Below are positions 17,333 to 28,153 of a DNA stretch of 64,000 nucleotides, one piece after another (position 1 is the first letter of the stretch; each line of letters starts with the position of its first letter). The notes under the pieces were generated by a model that searched no databases, had not been told where the DNA came from, and saw nothing but the letters and a program-made list of their open reading frames with translations. The stretch is from contig DVOO01000022.1 of NCBI GenBank assembly GCA_018713515.1, positions 1 to 64,000 of the forward strand, in the 5' to 3' direction. The translations under genes were made by a program, and so were the position numbers. Source of the DNA: Candidatus Scatomonas pullistercoris. GTDB lineage: Bacteria > Bacillota > Clostridia > Lachnospirales > Lachnospiraceae.

Positions 17333-17875
17333 ATGCGGGTTGGTACAGGCTATGATGTTCACAGGCTGACAGAAGGGCGGAAACTGATTTTGGGCGGAGT
17401 GGAGATACCTTTTGAGAAGGGGCTTCTGGGCCATTCGGACGCGGATGTGGTTGTGCACGCCATCATGGATGCCCTTCTGGGCGCGGCGGCGCTGAAGGAT
17501 ATCGGATATCATTTTCCGGATACCGATCCGGAATACGGCGGCGTTTCCAGCATGAAGCTGCTGGACAGAGTCCGGGAGATGCTGGAAGAAAAGCTGTATC
17601 TGATCGAAAATATTGATGCGACGATCATAGCCCAGAAGCCGAAGCTGCGGCCGTATCTGGAGCAGATGGAGGCCAATGTGGCCGGAGTGCTCCGGATCGG
17701 AAAGGAGCAGGTGAATATCAAGGCGACAACCGAAGAAGGCCTTGGATTTACCGGAGCCATGGAGGGAATTGCCGCCCAGGCGGTCTGCGCCCTGGTTCCG
17801 GCCCTGGACTGCCTTCCGGACGACCGGAGAGGGACTGCCTGCGAAGGCTGCCGGAGATGTGAACTGACGGATTGA
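17333..17875 (+). CDS. ispF: 2-C-methyl-D-erythritol 2,4-cyclodiphosphate synthase
   Basis: IspF converts CDP-methylerythritol 2-phosphate to the cyclic diphosphate in the MEP isoprenoid pathway. The start [12 protein letters not shown] carries the metal-binding Asp-x-His, followed by [20 protein letters not shown] and the conserved HFPDTDPEY. The C-terminal [12 protein letters not shown] is the CMP site. The core is about 157 residues; the last 20 (with CEGCRRCE) are an unusual Cys-rich tail. The stop codon lies inside the -35 box of the following riboswitch promoter. Confidence 0.95.
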   Translation: MRVGTGYDVHRLTEGRKLILGGVEIPFEKGLLGHSDADVVVHAIMDALLGAAALKDIGYHFPDTDPEYGGVSSMKLLDRVREMLEEKLYLIENIDATIIAQKPKLRPYLEQMEANVAGVLRIGKEQVNIKATTEEGLGFTGAMEGIAAQAVCALVPALDCLPDDRRGTACEGCRRCELTD

Positions 17876-17900
17876 CTTAAGATTTGCTCTGTGTTAATAT
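17872..17900 (+). promoter_or_regulatory. promoter of the riboswitch-ATPase transcript
   Basis: TTGACT (17872-17877), 17-base spacer, TAATAT (17895-17900). The -35 box overlaps the ispF stop codon. Confidence 0.65.
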
Positions 17901-17907
17901 TAGTAGA

Positions 17908-17990
17908 CGACAAGGGAGTAGTCGGCACGGATGTGCGACACGGCCAACACACGGATAGAGATCCTGGCTGTGGATGAAACGACGAGACTT
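17908..17990 (+). ncRNA. yybP-ykoY manganese riboswitch
   Basis: The aptamer shows the two conserved internal strands of this class: AAGGGAGTAG at the 5' side and CGAGACTT at the 3' side, closing P1 as AAG/CTT. Between them sit GTCGGCAC-GGAT-GTGCGAC (a perfect hairpin) and a GGCCA...TGGC arm. Members of this class bind Mn2+ and turn genes on. The 3' strand of P1 (GACTT) is also the first part of the terminator stem that follows, so ligand binding and termination are mutually exclusive. The downstream gene is a cation-exporting ATPase, exactly the expected target. Confidence 0.88.
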
Positions 17991-18016
17991 ATCTGCATGG
18001 CAGATAAGTCTTTTTT
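17985..18016 (+). terminator. riboswitch-controlled terminator
   Basis: GACTTATCTGC pairs with GCAGATAAGTC around a 3-4 base loop and is followed by six T. Its 5' strand overlaps P1 of the manganese aptamer, so Mn2+-bound aptamer should block it. Confidence 0.88.
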
Positions 18017-18084
18017 ACTCTGGGGGAGCAGAGGAATAGAAAGGTGTCCGTCGGCTTCCGGGTCTACAGGAAAGGAGATGCTGT

Positions 18085-20730
<2,646 letters not shown>

Positions 20731-20745
20731 TTTTTCCCGGCAGGC

Positions 20746-20774
20746 TTGACAAAACAGTCTTTTACGCATAGACT
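20746..20774 (+). promoter_or_regulatory. promoter of the T-box transcript
   Basis: TTGACA (20746-20751), 17-base spacer, TAGACT (20769-20774), just after the ATPase stop. Confidence 0.6.
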
Positions 20775-20776
20775 AG

Positions 20777-21030
20777 TGGATGATAAGAGATAAGAAAAGG
20801 CTTGGAAGGGATAGAGTACCAGGAACGGACGCCTGACAGAGAGGGCCGCCGCCGGCTGAGAGCGGTCCGGAAGATGTCCTGCGAAAGTGCATCCCGGAGC
20901 CGGCCGGATGAAAGAGCAGTAGTCCGGCACGTGCCGCGCGCGTTAAGCGCAAGAGAGGAAAACGATTCGTTTTCAAATAAAGTGGAACCGCGGAGAACTC
21001 CGTCTTTATACAAGATGGGGTTCTCTTTTT
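20777..21030 (+). ncRNA. T-box leader, cysteine-specific
   Basis: The T-box core AAGTGGAACCGCGG (20979-20993) is followed by a terminator in which GAGAACTCCGTC pairs with GATGGGGTTCTC before five T (20993-21030). The UGGA of the core would pair with a tRNA 3' end UCCA, and tRNA-Cys is the tRNA with discriminator U. In Stem I, GGATG pairs with CATCC and TGC (20888-20890) sits at the specifier position. The next genes are cysE and cysS. Uncharged tRNA-Cys should stabilise the antiterminator and raise cysteine synthesis and charging. Confidence 0.87.
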
Positions 21031-21052
21031 GCTGTGTGAAGGAGGTGCTGCT

Positions 21053-21766
21053 ATGGGATTTCTTCAGGATGTCAGGGAGGAATTTCAGGTGATCCGGGAG
21101 AGGGACCCGGCTATTAAATCGCCCCGGGAGGTATTGCTGTATCCGTATTTTTGGGTCTTGCGAAAATACCGGAAAGCCCATAAACTGTATCTGAAGGGCC
21201 ATTTTTACAGGGCCAGGAAGATTTCACAGAAAGCCGCCAGAAAGTGGGGCATAGAGATCCATCCCGGGGCGCAGATCGGAAAGGGTCTGTTTATTGACCA
21301 CGGAGCAGGCGTGGTGATCGGCGAGACGGCGGTGATCGGAGACAATGTAACCCTGTATCAGGGCGTGACCCTTGGAGGAACCGGCAAGGAAACCGGCAAG
21401 AGGCATCCAACCCTGGGCGATAATGTAATGGTCAGCGCGGGGGCGAAGCTGCTGGGCTCCTTTACGGTGGGAGAAAATTCCAAGATCGGGGCAGGAAGCG
21501 TGGTGCTGGAGGAGGTGCCGCCCAACTGTACGGTGGTGGGAGTTCCCGGCCGTGTGGTGAAGCGCGGAAATGAAAAGATTCCCAGAGAGACCATGGATCA
21601 GGGTCATCTGCCGGATCCCGTTCAGGAGGATATCACAGTGCTCCAGAAGGAGAACACGGAGCTGGTCAACCGGGTCCTGGATCTGGAAGCGGAGCTTCGG
21701 AACTGCCCGGGAAGAAAGAAATTAAAAGAGCTGGAAAGGAAAATGAAACGAGATGAAGCTGTATAA
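21053..21766 (+). CDS. cysE: serine O-acetyltransferase
   Basis: A 237-residue SAT, which makes O-acetylserine for cysteine synthesis. It has the N-terminal helical region (DPAIKSPREVLLYPY), a left-handed beta-helix of hexapeptide repeats from about residue 60, and the catalytic region FIDHGAGVVIGETAVIGDNVTLYQGVTLGGTGK. A C-terminal coiled-coil-like tail of about 45 residues (NTELVNRVLDLEAEL) follows the usual end. ATG 21053 is chosen because GAAGGAGGTG lies 7 bases upstream; the earlier in-frame start overlaps the terminator. The gene overlaps cysS by 14 bases. Confidence 0.93.
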   Translation: MGFLQDVREEFQVIRERDPAIKSPREVLLYPYFWVLRKYRKAHKLYLKGHFYRARKISQKAARKWGIEIHPGAQIGKGLFIDHGAGVVIGETAVIGDNVTLYQGVTLGGTGKETGKRHPTLGDNVMVSAGAKLLGSFTVGENSKIGAGSVVLEEVPPNCTVVGVPGRVVKRGNEKIPRETMDQGHLPDPVQEDITVLQKENTELVNRVLDLEAELRNCPGRKKLKELERKMKRDEAV

Positions 21767-23159
21767 TACTTTGACAAGAAAGAAAGAGGAGTTTGTGCCC
21801 CTGCAGGAGGGAAAAGTCAGCATGTACGTCTGCGGGCCCACTGTATACAATCTGATTCACATTGGAAATGCCCGGCCCATGATCGTATTTGACACGGCCA
21901 GAAGATATATGGAATACAAGGGCTACCAGGTGAATTACGTATCCAACTTTACCGATGTGGATGACAAGATCATAGCCAAATCCATTGAGGAAGGGATCCC
22001 GGCGGATCAGGTGTCCGCCCGCTACATCGAAGAGTGCAAAAAAGACATGGAGGCCATGAATGTGCGTCCGGCCACAGTGCACCCCCAGGCTACTCAGGAG
22101 ATCCAGGGCATGATCGACATGATCCGAACCCTGGAAGAGAAGGGATACGCTTACAATGTGAACGGCACCGTATATTTCCGCACCAGAAAGTTTCAGGAGT
22201 ACGGAAAACTGTCCCACAAGAATCTGGATGATCTCCGCTCCGGAAACCGGGCTCTCCAGGTGACGGGAGAGGATCAGAAGGAGGATCCCCTGGATTTCGT
22301 TCTGTGGAAGCCGAAAAAGGAAGGAGAGCCCTTCTGGCATGCCCCCTGGAGCGACGGCCGTCCCGGCTGGCATATTGAGTGCTCTGAGATGGCCAAGAAG
22401 TATCTGGGTGAGGAAATTGACATCCACGCGGGCGGAGAAGACCTGATCTTTCCCCATCACGAAAACGAGATCGCCCAGAGCGAGTGCTGCAACGGGAAGC
22501 CCTTTGCCAGGTACTGGCTGCACAACGCGTTCCTGAACATTGACAACCGGAAGATGAGCAAATCTCTGGGGAACTTTTTTACAGTCCGGGAAATCGGAGA
22601 GAAGTATGATCTGCAGGTGCTGCGTTTCTTCATGCTTTCCGCCCATTACAGAAGCCCGCTGAACTTCAGCGCGGAGATCATGGAGTCCTCCCGGAATGCG
22701 CTGGAGCGCATCCTGACCGCGGCAGAGCGCCTGAAGGAGCTGGAACAGTCCGCTGCCGGCGAGAAGCTTCTGGAGGGAGAGCAGGAAAAACTGCAGGAAA
22801 TGAAAGCCTTCCGGGAGAAATTTGAGGAGGCCATGGAGGACGATCTGAATACGGCGGATGCCATCTCCGCTGTCTTTGAGCTGGTGAAATTCGCCAACAC
22901 GGAGGCAGTGCCGGAGGGAAGCCGGGAATTTGCCGCCGCCCTGGGAAAAGAGCTCTCGGAGCTCTGCGGGATTCTGGGGCTGAAAACGGAGCGGAAGACT
23001 GAGGTGCTGGATCAGGAGATTGAGGAAATGATCCGGCAGCGCCAGGAGGCCAGAAAGGCCAAAGATTTCGCCAGAGCGGACGCAATCCGGAATGAACTTC
23101 TGGAAAAGGGGATTATCCTGGAGGATACCAGAGAAGGAGTAAAATGGAAGAGAGCATAG
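21753..23159 (+). CDS. cysS: cysteinyl-tRNA synthetase
   Basis: A 468-residue class I synthetase. YVCGPTVYNLIHIGNARP carries the zinc Cys and the HIGN signature, KMSKSLGNF is the KMSKS loop, and WHIECSEM plus FPHHENEIAQSE supply the remaining zinc ligands (Cys, His, Glu). DALR anticodon-binding domain follows from about residue 340. The gene overlaps cysE upstream and mrnC downstream (16 bases), so translation is coupled along the T-box operon. Confidence 0.96.
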   Translation: MKLYNTLTRKKEEFVPLQEGKVSMYVCGPTVYNLIHIGNARPMIVFDTARRYMEYKGYQVNYVSNFTDVDDKIIAKSIEEGIPADQVSARYIEECKKDMEAMNVRPATVHPQATQEIQGMIDMIRTLEEKGYAYNVNGTVYFRTRKFQEYGKLSHKNLDDLRSGNRALQVTGEDQKEDPLDFVLWKPKKEGEPFWHAPWSDGRPGWHIECSEMAKKYLGEEIDIHAGGEDLIFPHHENEIAQSECCNGKPFARYWLHNAFLNIDNRKMSKSLGNFFTVREIGEKYDLQVLRFFMLSAHYRSPLNFSAEIMESSRNALERILTAAERLKELEQSAAGEKLLEGEQEKLQEMKAFREKFEEAMEDDLNTADAISAVFELVKFANTEAVPEGSREFAAALGKELSELCGILGLKTERKTEVLDQEIEEMIRQRQEARKAKDFARADAIRNELLEKGIILEDTREGVKWKRA

Positions 23160-23581
23160 AATATCTGCAGCATCTGTTCCGGCTTCCGGAGGTGAATCCC
23201 AAGCAGTATTCACCGCTGACCCTGGCCTACATCGGGGATGCGGTATATGAGCTGGTTATCCGGACGATACTGGTGAGCCGGGCCAATACCCAGGTAAGCA
23301 AGCTGCACAAAAAGGCCAGCAGTCTTGTGAAAGCGGAGAAACAGTCAGAGCTGGTGGAGATTCTGGAGCCGCATTTTACACCGGAGGAGGAGCACATATA
23401 CAAGAGGGGGCGCAACGCAAAATCCTATACCTCGGCAAAAAACGCGGGAATTGTAGATTACCGCAGAGCCACCGGATTTGAGGCGGTCATGGGATATCTT
23501 TATCTGAAGGGGGACTTCCGGAGGATGATGGATCTGATTAAAATGGGAATCGAACCAGGGGAGAACGGGAATGAAGAATAA
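23144..23581 (+). CDS. mrnC: mini-ribonuclease III
   Basis: A 145-residue RNase III-type catalytic domain without a double-stranded RNA-binding domain, the mini-III class that matures 23S rRNA ends. LAYIGDAVYELVIR carries the Asp metal ligand, and GFEAVMGYLYLKGD carries the second acidic site. The 3' neighbour is rlmB with an 11-base overlap; cysS-mrnC-rlmB is a conserved order in Firmicutes, which supports the call. Confidence 0.94.
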   Translation: MEESIEYLQHLFRLPEVNPKQYSPLTLAYIGDAVYELVIRTILVSRANTQVSKLHKKASSLVKAEKQSELVEILEPHFTPEEEHIYKRGRNAKSYTSAKNAGIVDYRRATGFEAVMGYLYLKGDFRRMMDLIKMGIEPGENGNEE

Positions 23582-24326
23582 CAGAGAACAAAAGGAATCC
23601 GGCAGCCGGCTGGAGGGAAGAAACGCAGTGCTGGAGGCCCTGCGTTCCGGCAGGACCGTGGATAAGCTGTATGTGCAGGTGGGAAACCATGACGGCCCCA
23701 TCCAGACGATTCTGCGGGAGGCAAAGAAGCAGGGGTCTGTCATCAGTTTCGTGACAAAGGAAAGACTGAATCAGATGTCCGAGACGGGAAATCATCAGGG
23801 TGTGATCGCTCTGGCAGCTTCCTACCAGTACGCGGAGGTGGAAGAGATTCTAAAGAGGGCCAGAGAAAAAAATGAGCCGCCCTTTTTGATCCTTCTGGAC
23901 GGCATTGAAGACCCGCATAATCTGGGGGCCATTATCCGTACCGCCAATCTGGCCGGCGCCCATGGCGTGATCGTCACGAAGCACCGGGCGGCCGGACTGA
24001 CGGCAGTGGTGGCCAGAGCCTCCGCGGGAGCCATTAACTATACGCCGGTGGCCAAGGTGACAAACCTCGGCCATACCATCGACCAGCTGAAAAAGGAGGG
24101 GATCTGGTTCGTATGCGCGGACATGGATGGGACGCTTCTGTATGACCTGGATCTGACAGGCCCCATCGGACTGGTGATCGGCAATGAAGGCGAGGGGGTC
24201 AGCCGCCTGATCCGTGAAAAGTGTGATTTTACCGCCTCTATCCCCATGAAGGGAGATATTAACTCTTTAAATGCATCGGTGGCCGCCGGCGTTCTGGCCT
24301 ACGAGATTGTCCGGCAGAGAGGGTAG
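23571..24326 (+). CDS. rlmB: 23S rRNA (guanosine-2'-O-)-methyltransferase RlmB
   Basis: A 251-residue SPOUT methyltransferase with an N-terminal substrate-binding domain (EGRNAVLEALRSGR) and the SpoU/TrmH knot: LDGIEDPHNLGAIIRTANLAGAHGVI, IGNEGEGVSRL and SLNASVAAGVLAYE. It 2'-O-methylates G2251 (E. coli numbering) in the ribosomal P loop. It lies between mrnC and sigH in the T-box operon. Confidence 0.94.
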   Translation: MKNNREQKESGSRLEGRNAVLEALRSGRTVDKLYVQVGNHDGPIQTILREAKKQGSVISFVTKERLNQMSETGNHQGVIALAASYQYAEVEEILKRAREKNEPPFLILLDGIEDPHNLGAIIRTANLAGAHGVIVTKHRAAGLTAVVARASAGAINYTPVAKVTNLGHTIDQLKKEGIWFVCADMDGTLLYDLDLTGPIGLVIGNEGEGVSRLIREKCDFTASIPMKGDINSLNASVAAGVLAYEIVRQRG

Positions 24327-24327
24327 A

Positions 24328-24915
24328 ATGAAGAAATACGATGGATATTCGGATGAAGAGCTGATCTGCATGCTCCGCCGGGGAGACGCGGAGGTGGCGG
24401 ATTTTCTCATGGAAAAGTATAAATCCCTTGTCCGGCGCAAGGCCAGAGCCCTTTACCTGGCTGGCGGAGATCAGGAAGATCTGCTGCAGGAAGGTATGCT
24501 GGGGCTTTTTAAGGCCGTACAGGAATATCAGCCGGACAAGGAAGCTTCCTTTCAGACCTTTGCCGGTCTCTGCATTTCCAGGCAGATGTATTCGGCCGTG
24601 GCTTCTGCCCAGAGAAAAAAGCACCGTCCGCTGAACAGCTCCATCCCCTTAAGTGAGCTGGAGGAGAATCAGGAAGAATATAATCTTCGTCCGGTGGACA
24701 GCCCGGAGACGATCCTGGTGGATCAGGAGACTGCGGAAATCCTTCAGGAAAAGATTCAGAACAGCCTGAGTCCCTTTGAGAAGCGGGTGATGGATATGTA
24801 TCTGCAGGGGATGGATTACCTGCAGATCGCGGAAAGCCTCGGAAAACCGGCGAAATCCATTGACAATGCCCTGCAGCGGATGCGGGCCAAGGTAAGCCGG
24901 TGGCTGAAGCGGTGA
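24328..24915 (+). CDS. sigH: RNA polymerase sigma factor SigH-like
   Basis: A 195-residue sigma-70-type factor resembling B. subtilis SigH, which launches the transition state and sporulation. Region 2 is seen in YKSLVRRKARALYLAGGDQEDLLQEGMLGLFKAVQEY and the recognisable FAGLCISRQMYSAV; region 4 in FEKRVMDMYLQGMDYLQIAESLGKPAKSIDNALQRMRAK. I start at ATG 24328, one base after the rlmB stop, rather than at upstream in-frame starts inside rlmB. Position after cysS-mrnC-rlmB is the usual Firmicutes location for sigH. Under the T-box leader it should respond to cysteine supply unless an internal promoter exists. Confidence 0.92.
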   Translation: MKKYDGYSDEELICMLRRGDAEVADFLMEKYKSLVRRKARALYLAGGDQEDLLQEGMLGLFKAVQEYQPDKEASFQTFAGLCISRQMYSAVASAQRKKHRPLNSSIPLSELEENQEEYNLRPVDSPETILVDQETAEILQEKIQNSLSPFEKRVMDMYLQGMDYLQIAESLGKPAKSIDNALQRMRAKVSRWLKR

Positions 24916-24991
24916 AAAGCGGTCTTGGCAAAAAAACGAATTTTTCTGAAAAATTCAAAAATAGATGTTATTAAAAAAATAAAAATAGAGC

Positions 24992-25020
24992 TTGACATTT
25001 CCATATATGTCTGGTAAAAT
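24992..25020 (+). promoter_or_regulatory. promoter of tRNA-Thr
   Basis: TTGACA (24992-24997), 17-base spacer, TAAAAT (25015-25020), about 34 bases before the mature tRNA 5' end. Very AT-rich sequence lies upstream, as is common for stable RNA promoters. Confidence 0.75.
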
Positions 25021-25053
25021 TTGTTCTTGTGGTGAGCAGCACAACCACAGAAT

Positions 25054-25126
25054 GCTGCTGTGGCTCAGGTGGTAGAGCGTCGCCTTGGTAAGGCGGAGGT
25101 CACGAGTTCAAGTCTCGTCAGCAGCT
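25054..25126 (+). tRNA. tRNA-Thr (anticodon GGT)
   Basis: Acceptor GCTGCTG pairs with CAGCAGC; D arm GCTC/GAGC; anticodon arm CGCCT-TGGT-AAGGCG with anticodon GGT; T arm ACGAG-TTCAAGT-CTCGT. Discriminator T. No CCA is encoded. Confidence 0.95.
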
Positions 25127-25129
25127 TTG

Positions 25130-25160
25130 AAAGACCCTTGCAGAAGCAGGGGTCTTTTTC
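25130..25160 (+). terminator. terminator of tRNA-Thr
   Basis: AAGACCCTTGC and GCAGGGGTCTT form a stem with an AGAA loop, followed by TTTTT. Confidence 0.85.
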
Positions 25161-25257
25161 TGTGCAAATCAAGAATCTTCTGTAATCTGAAATTCCCGGT
25201 CTGTTTTCAATTTTTTCACTGCAAATGAAATTAAAAATGCTGCAGCAATAAGAACAG

Positions 25258-25989
25258 TCAGAACAGCCGGTCTACCTTCCGGCTGTCCAGCTTTTTGTTG
25301 AAAATACGTCCCAGAGCGGCGCCTGCAATACCGGCCGCAACCATACAGAGCAGAAGCCCCCAGGAGAAGTCGGGGACGGAAGCGGTGGTGATCGTCTGCA
25401 GAAAGGCGGAAATCTGGGAAAACATGATGATCAGCAGCGAATTCTGCGCCGCTGCCTTCGTGTCCATGGAGAAAAAGTAGGACAGGAAAACCAGATTGAA
25501 GGGACCGCCTCCGATGCCCAGGAAGGAGGAGAGAAGGCCGAGAATGATGCCGATCAGGATGCAGGCCAGAGGATTGGTAAACTGCCTGGTGCGGATAGAG
25601 GCCTTTTTATGTGTATAAAGAAGTGTTCCCAGTGTCAGGATGAACAGAATGGCAGCCTGGTAGGCGCCGATCCGGTCTGGATTGGCGCTGGCATTCTGGA
25701 TCAGCGCAAAGGCCTGCTTTCCAATCAGCCCTCCGGCTACAGCGCCTGCAGAGAGCAGGATGCCGGTACGCGCGTCGAAACGTACTTCCCTGGCCAGCAC
25801 GGTTTTGACGATCGAATAGACAGACATGCTCATGACCATCAGGCCGGACAGAAAGCTGACGGTTTCCACACTCATGATTCCCATACTGTCCAGAACCGGC
25901 TTGACAATTACGCCTCCGCCGATTCCGCAGATGGCACCGATGATGGAAGCGCCGAGACAGACACATACAATAATGCAGTAGAGAAACAT
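25258..25989 (-). CDS. TSUP/TauE-SafE family membrane transporter, frameshifted at its C-terminus
   Basis: About 244 residues of a sulfite exporter TauE/SafE family permease with the paired GxGGG motifs (GAICGIGGGVIVKP and SSFLGIGGGPFNLV) and many hydrophobic helices. I start at ATG 25989 after GGGAGG; the upstream in-frame start has no ribosome site. The frame stops after RKVDRLF, but the sequence beyond, in the other frame, reads VLTVLIAAAFLISFAVKKL and runs to a stop at 25169, a typical last membrane helix with a basic end. A one-base deletion near 25262-25265 explains both. The gene is thus either a recent pseudogene or carries a sequencing error. Substrates of the family are sulfur-containing or organic anions; none can be assigned here. 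Confidence 0.82.
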   Translation of the reverse strand: MFLYCIIVCVCLGASIIGAICGIGGGVIVKPVLDSMGIMSVETVSFLSGLMVMSMSVYSIVKTVLAREVRFDARTGILLSAGAVAGGLIGKQAFALIQNASANPDRIGAYQAAILFILTLGTLLYTHKKASIRTRQFTNPLACILIGIILGLLSSFLGIGGGPFNLVFLSYFFSMDTKAAAQNSLLIIMFSQISAFLQTITTASVPDFSWGLLLCMVAAGIAGAALGRIFNKKLDSRKVDRLF

Positions 25990-26173
25990 TCCCCAAACCT
26001 CCCGATTTTTCTTTTTGTTTTTCAGTCCGCGGAAGGTGGAGAAAGCCGCCTGCTGCGGACGGCTTTTAAAATAATATAAGATTTTCCGAAAAGCAAGCTG
26101 CAAAAAGAGCAAAAAGTGCAAAAATCAAGAATTGCAATTAAAAAAACCTTGATTTTTCAAGGGATTTTTAAAC

Positions 26174-26187
26174 GCAAACGTTTGAGC
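26174..26187. promoter_or_regulatory. LacI-type operator in front of the tpi-larA-like pair
   Basis: GCAAACGTTTGAGC contains the 10-base palindrome CAAACGTTTG with the central CG of LacI-family operators. The same 14 bases recur at 29330-29343 near the lacI-type regulator gene. A possible promoter (TTGAAT-17-TAAAAT, 26197-26225) lies just downstream, and GAGCAAAAT...ATTTGCTC next to it forms a second inverted repeat. Confidence 0.7.
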
Positions 26188-26268
26188 AAAATCATATTGA
26201 ATTTGCTCGATAAACTCACTAAAATTTTTGGTAACAAGGTGATCAAAAGCTATGGGAGGAAAGGAAGT

Positions 26269-27105
26269 ATGAAGCATATTTTTGTGAATCTGAAGCGCTT
26301 TGACGTTCCGCGGGCCATGGGCGGCGTTAACGGAATTGCGGATATCCGGGACTGGGGCCCCTGCGTGATCGAAGGCACCCAGGATGCCCTGGAAAAATAC
26401 AGAGGGCAGGATGTGGAGTTTGCCATGTTTTTTCCGGAGCTGCATATCCTGACTGCGGCCGGAGCGCTGAAGCAGGATTCCATGATCCAGCTGGGCTGTC
26501 AGGGGGTGTACGGGCAGGATGTACAGCCGGGAGGAAATTTCGGGGCATTTACCACGGACCGTCCGGCTGCCGCCATGAAAGCGGCGGGCTGCGGATATGT
26601 GATCGTCGGACATTGTGAAGAAAGAAATCATATCCGCGGCGTTCTGGAGGAAGCCGGCTGCGGGGACACGGCGGCCCAGGGACGTATCCTGAATGCGGAG
26701 ATCCAGGCGGCAGCGGCCAGAGGTATGAAGGTTCTGTACTGTATCGGAGAGAAAAGCGAAGAGCTGGAGCGCTGGGAAGAGGTGCTGGGAGAACAGCTGG
26801 AGAGCGGCCTTTCCGGTGTGGACAAATCCATGGTAACTGTTGCCTACGAGCCCATCTGGTCCATCGGACCGGGAAAAACACCGGCCGGAAAAGAATATAT
26901 TACGAAAATCGCAAAATTTGTAAAAGAGAAAACCGGCGGAATGGACGTTGTGTACGGAGGCGGCCTGAAACAGGACAATGCGGCCATGCTGGCGTCTATC
27001 CCGGAAATTGACGGAGGCCTCATCGCACTGACCCGGTTCCAGGGAGAGATAGGATTCTATCCGGAGGAATATCTGGAAATTGTAAAGCTGTATCTGGGAA
27101 ACTGA
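26269..27105 (+). CDS. triosephosphate isomerase family protein (paralogue)
   Basis: A 278-residue TIM-barrel protein of the triosephosphate isomerase family. The three catalytic positions are present: Lys in VNLKRFD, His in VGHCEERNH and Glu in AYEPIWSIGPGKTP, plus the phosphate loop YGGGLKQDN. However the usual GHSERR is GHCEERN and the length exceeds the typical 250, so it is a divergent member, not the housekeeping enzyme. ATG 26269 follows GGGAGGAAAGG; the open frame extends further up through the operator region, which cannot be coding. It is followed after 50 bases by a LarA-like gene and probably lies in the regulon of the LacI-type protein encoded at 28154-29200. The substrate may be a different sugar phosphate. 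Confidence 0.8.
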   Translation: MKHIFVNLKRFDVPRAMGGVNGIADIRDWGPCVIEGTQDALEKYRGQDVEFAMFFPELHILTAAGALKQDSMIQLGCQGVYGQDVQPGGNFGAFTTDRPAAAMKAAGCGYVIVGHCEERNHIRGVLEEAGCGDTAAQGRILNAEIQAAAARGMKVLYCIGEKSEELERWEEVLGEQLESGLSGVDKSMVTVAYEPIWSIGPGKTPAGKEYITKIAKFVKEKTGGMDVVYGGGLKQDNAAMLASIPEIDGGLIALTRFQGEIGFYPEEYLEIVKLYLGN

Positions 27106-27155
27106 CTGTATTTCGGTAACAGGAAAACTTAATAATTATAAAAAAGGAGAGGCAT

Positions 27156-28142
27156 ATGAGATTAGAATTTGAATACGGCCACGGGACAATGGCGGCGGAG
27201 CTGCCGGACAGCACAGATGTATTTATCCCGGGAGAAACGGTGGCGGATCCCCCGTATATTCCGGAGGACAAGCTGAAGGACGCCTATCTGGAGAGCCTGG
27301 CGCACCCCATCGGCATGCCGCGGTTATCTGAGCTGGCACATAAGGGATCCACTGTGACTTTCGTGGTGCCGGACCGTGTAAAAGGCGGCGAGCAGGCCAC
27401 CAGCCACAGAAAGCTGAGCATCCGTTATATCCTGGATGAGCTTTACGGCGCGGGCGTTGAGAAGAAGGATATCCTGTTTATTATCTCCAACGGGCTCCAT
27501 CCCCGCAGTACCGAAGCGGATGCCCGGGCGATTTTCGGTGATGAGCTTTTTCATGAGTTCTGGCCCACGGGGCAGATTATCAGCCATGACAGCGAGGATC
27601 CGGATCACATGGTGGATCTGGGGCTGACAGGCCGCGGCGATCCTGTTTACATGAACAAGTATGTATTTGACTGTGATATCCCGATCCTGATCGGCCATGT
27701 CCAGGGCAATCCCTACGGCGGATATTCCGGCGGGTATAAGCACTCTGCCACGGGAATCACAAACTGGAAAAGTATTGCCAGCCATCACGTGCCGTCTGTT
27801 ATGCACAGAAAGGATTTTACCCCGGTAAACGGCGGCAGTCTGATGCGGACAAAGTTTGATGAGATTTCCATGCACATGGAGGAGAAAATGGGCCATCCCT
27901 TCTTCTGCTGTGATGCGGTGCTGGATACGAACGCAAGGCAGATCACCATCTATTCCGGTTACGCGAAGGAAATGATGCCGGAGAGCTGGAAGATCGCGGA
28001 CAAGCGCACCTTTGTGGGAGAGAATCCCAACATTCTGGCTCTGCCCATGACCTACAAGAAGGCATCGGTGCATCTGTGCATGAAAAATCCGGCAGAGGAC
28101 TGCATGGATGCGTACGGGCACGTTCCGCCCTGCATGGGATAA
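27156..28142 (+). CDS. LarA-like (DUF2088) protein, shorter than family
   Basis: A 328-residue relative of nickel-pincer lactate racemase LarA and its sugar/hydroxyacid epimerase relatives. Seen: VPDRVKGG, the His in ISNGLHPRS, ISHDSEDP, the catalytic-type GGYSGGYKHSATGI and SVMHRKDF. Family members are about 420-430 residues. Here the part following IADKRTF is replaced by the short end VGENPNILALPMTYKKASVHLCMK, which resembles the family's extreme C-terminus, so roughly 100 residues of the C-terminal domain appear deleted in frame. Activity is therefore doubtful. No lar maturation genes (larB, larC, larE) are visible nearby. Probably co-transcribed with the TPI paralogue and controlled by the LacI-type regulator. 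Confidence 0.7.
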   Translation: MRLEFEYGHGTMAAELPDSTDVFIPGETVADPPYIPEDKLKDAYLESLAHPIGMPRLSELAHKGSTVTFVVPDRVKGGEQATSHRKLSIRYILDELYGAGVEKKDILFIISNGLHPRSTEADARAIFGDELFHEFWPTGQIISHDSEDPDHMVDLGLTGRGDPVYMNKYVFDCDIPILIGHVQGNPYGGYSGGYKHSATGITNWKSIASHHVPSVMHRKDFTPVNGGSLMRTKFDEISMHMEEKMGHPFFCCDAVLDTNARQITIYSGYAKEMMPESWKIADKRTFVGENPNILALPMTYKKASVHLCMKNPAEDCMDAYGHVPPCMG

Positions 28143-28153
28143 GCAGAATAAAA

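Noticed and set aside
26174-26187. Reading GCAAACGTTTGAGC as a CcpA cre site
   Set aside because: It fits LacI-family symmetry but lacks the cre ends (TG at the left and CA at the right), and the same site lies by a local LacI-type gene.
26116-26268. In-frame extension of the TPI-like gene
   Set aside because: It crosses the LacI-type operator and probable promoter; GGGAGGAAAGG marks the ATG at 26269.
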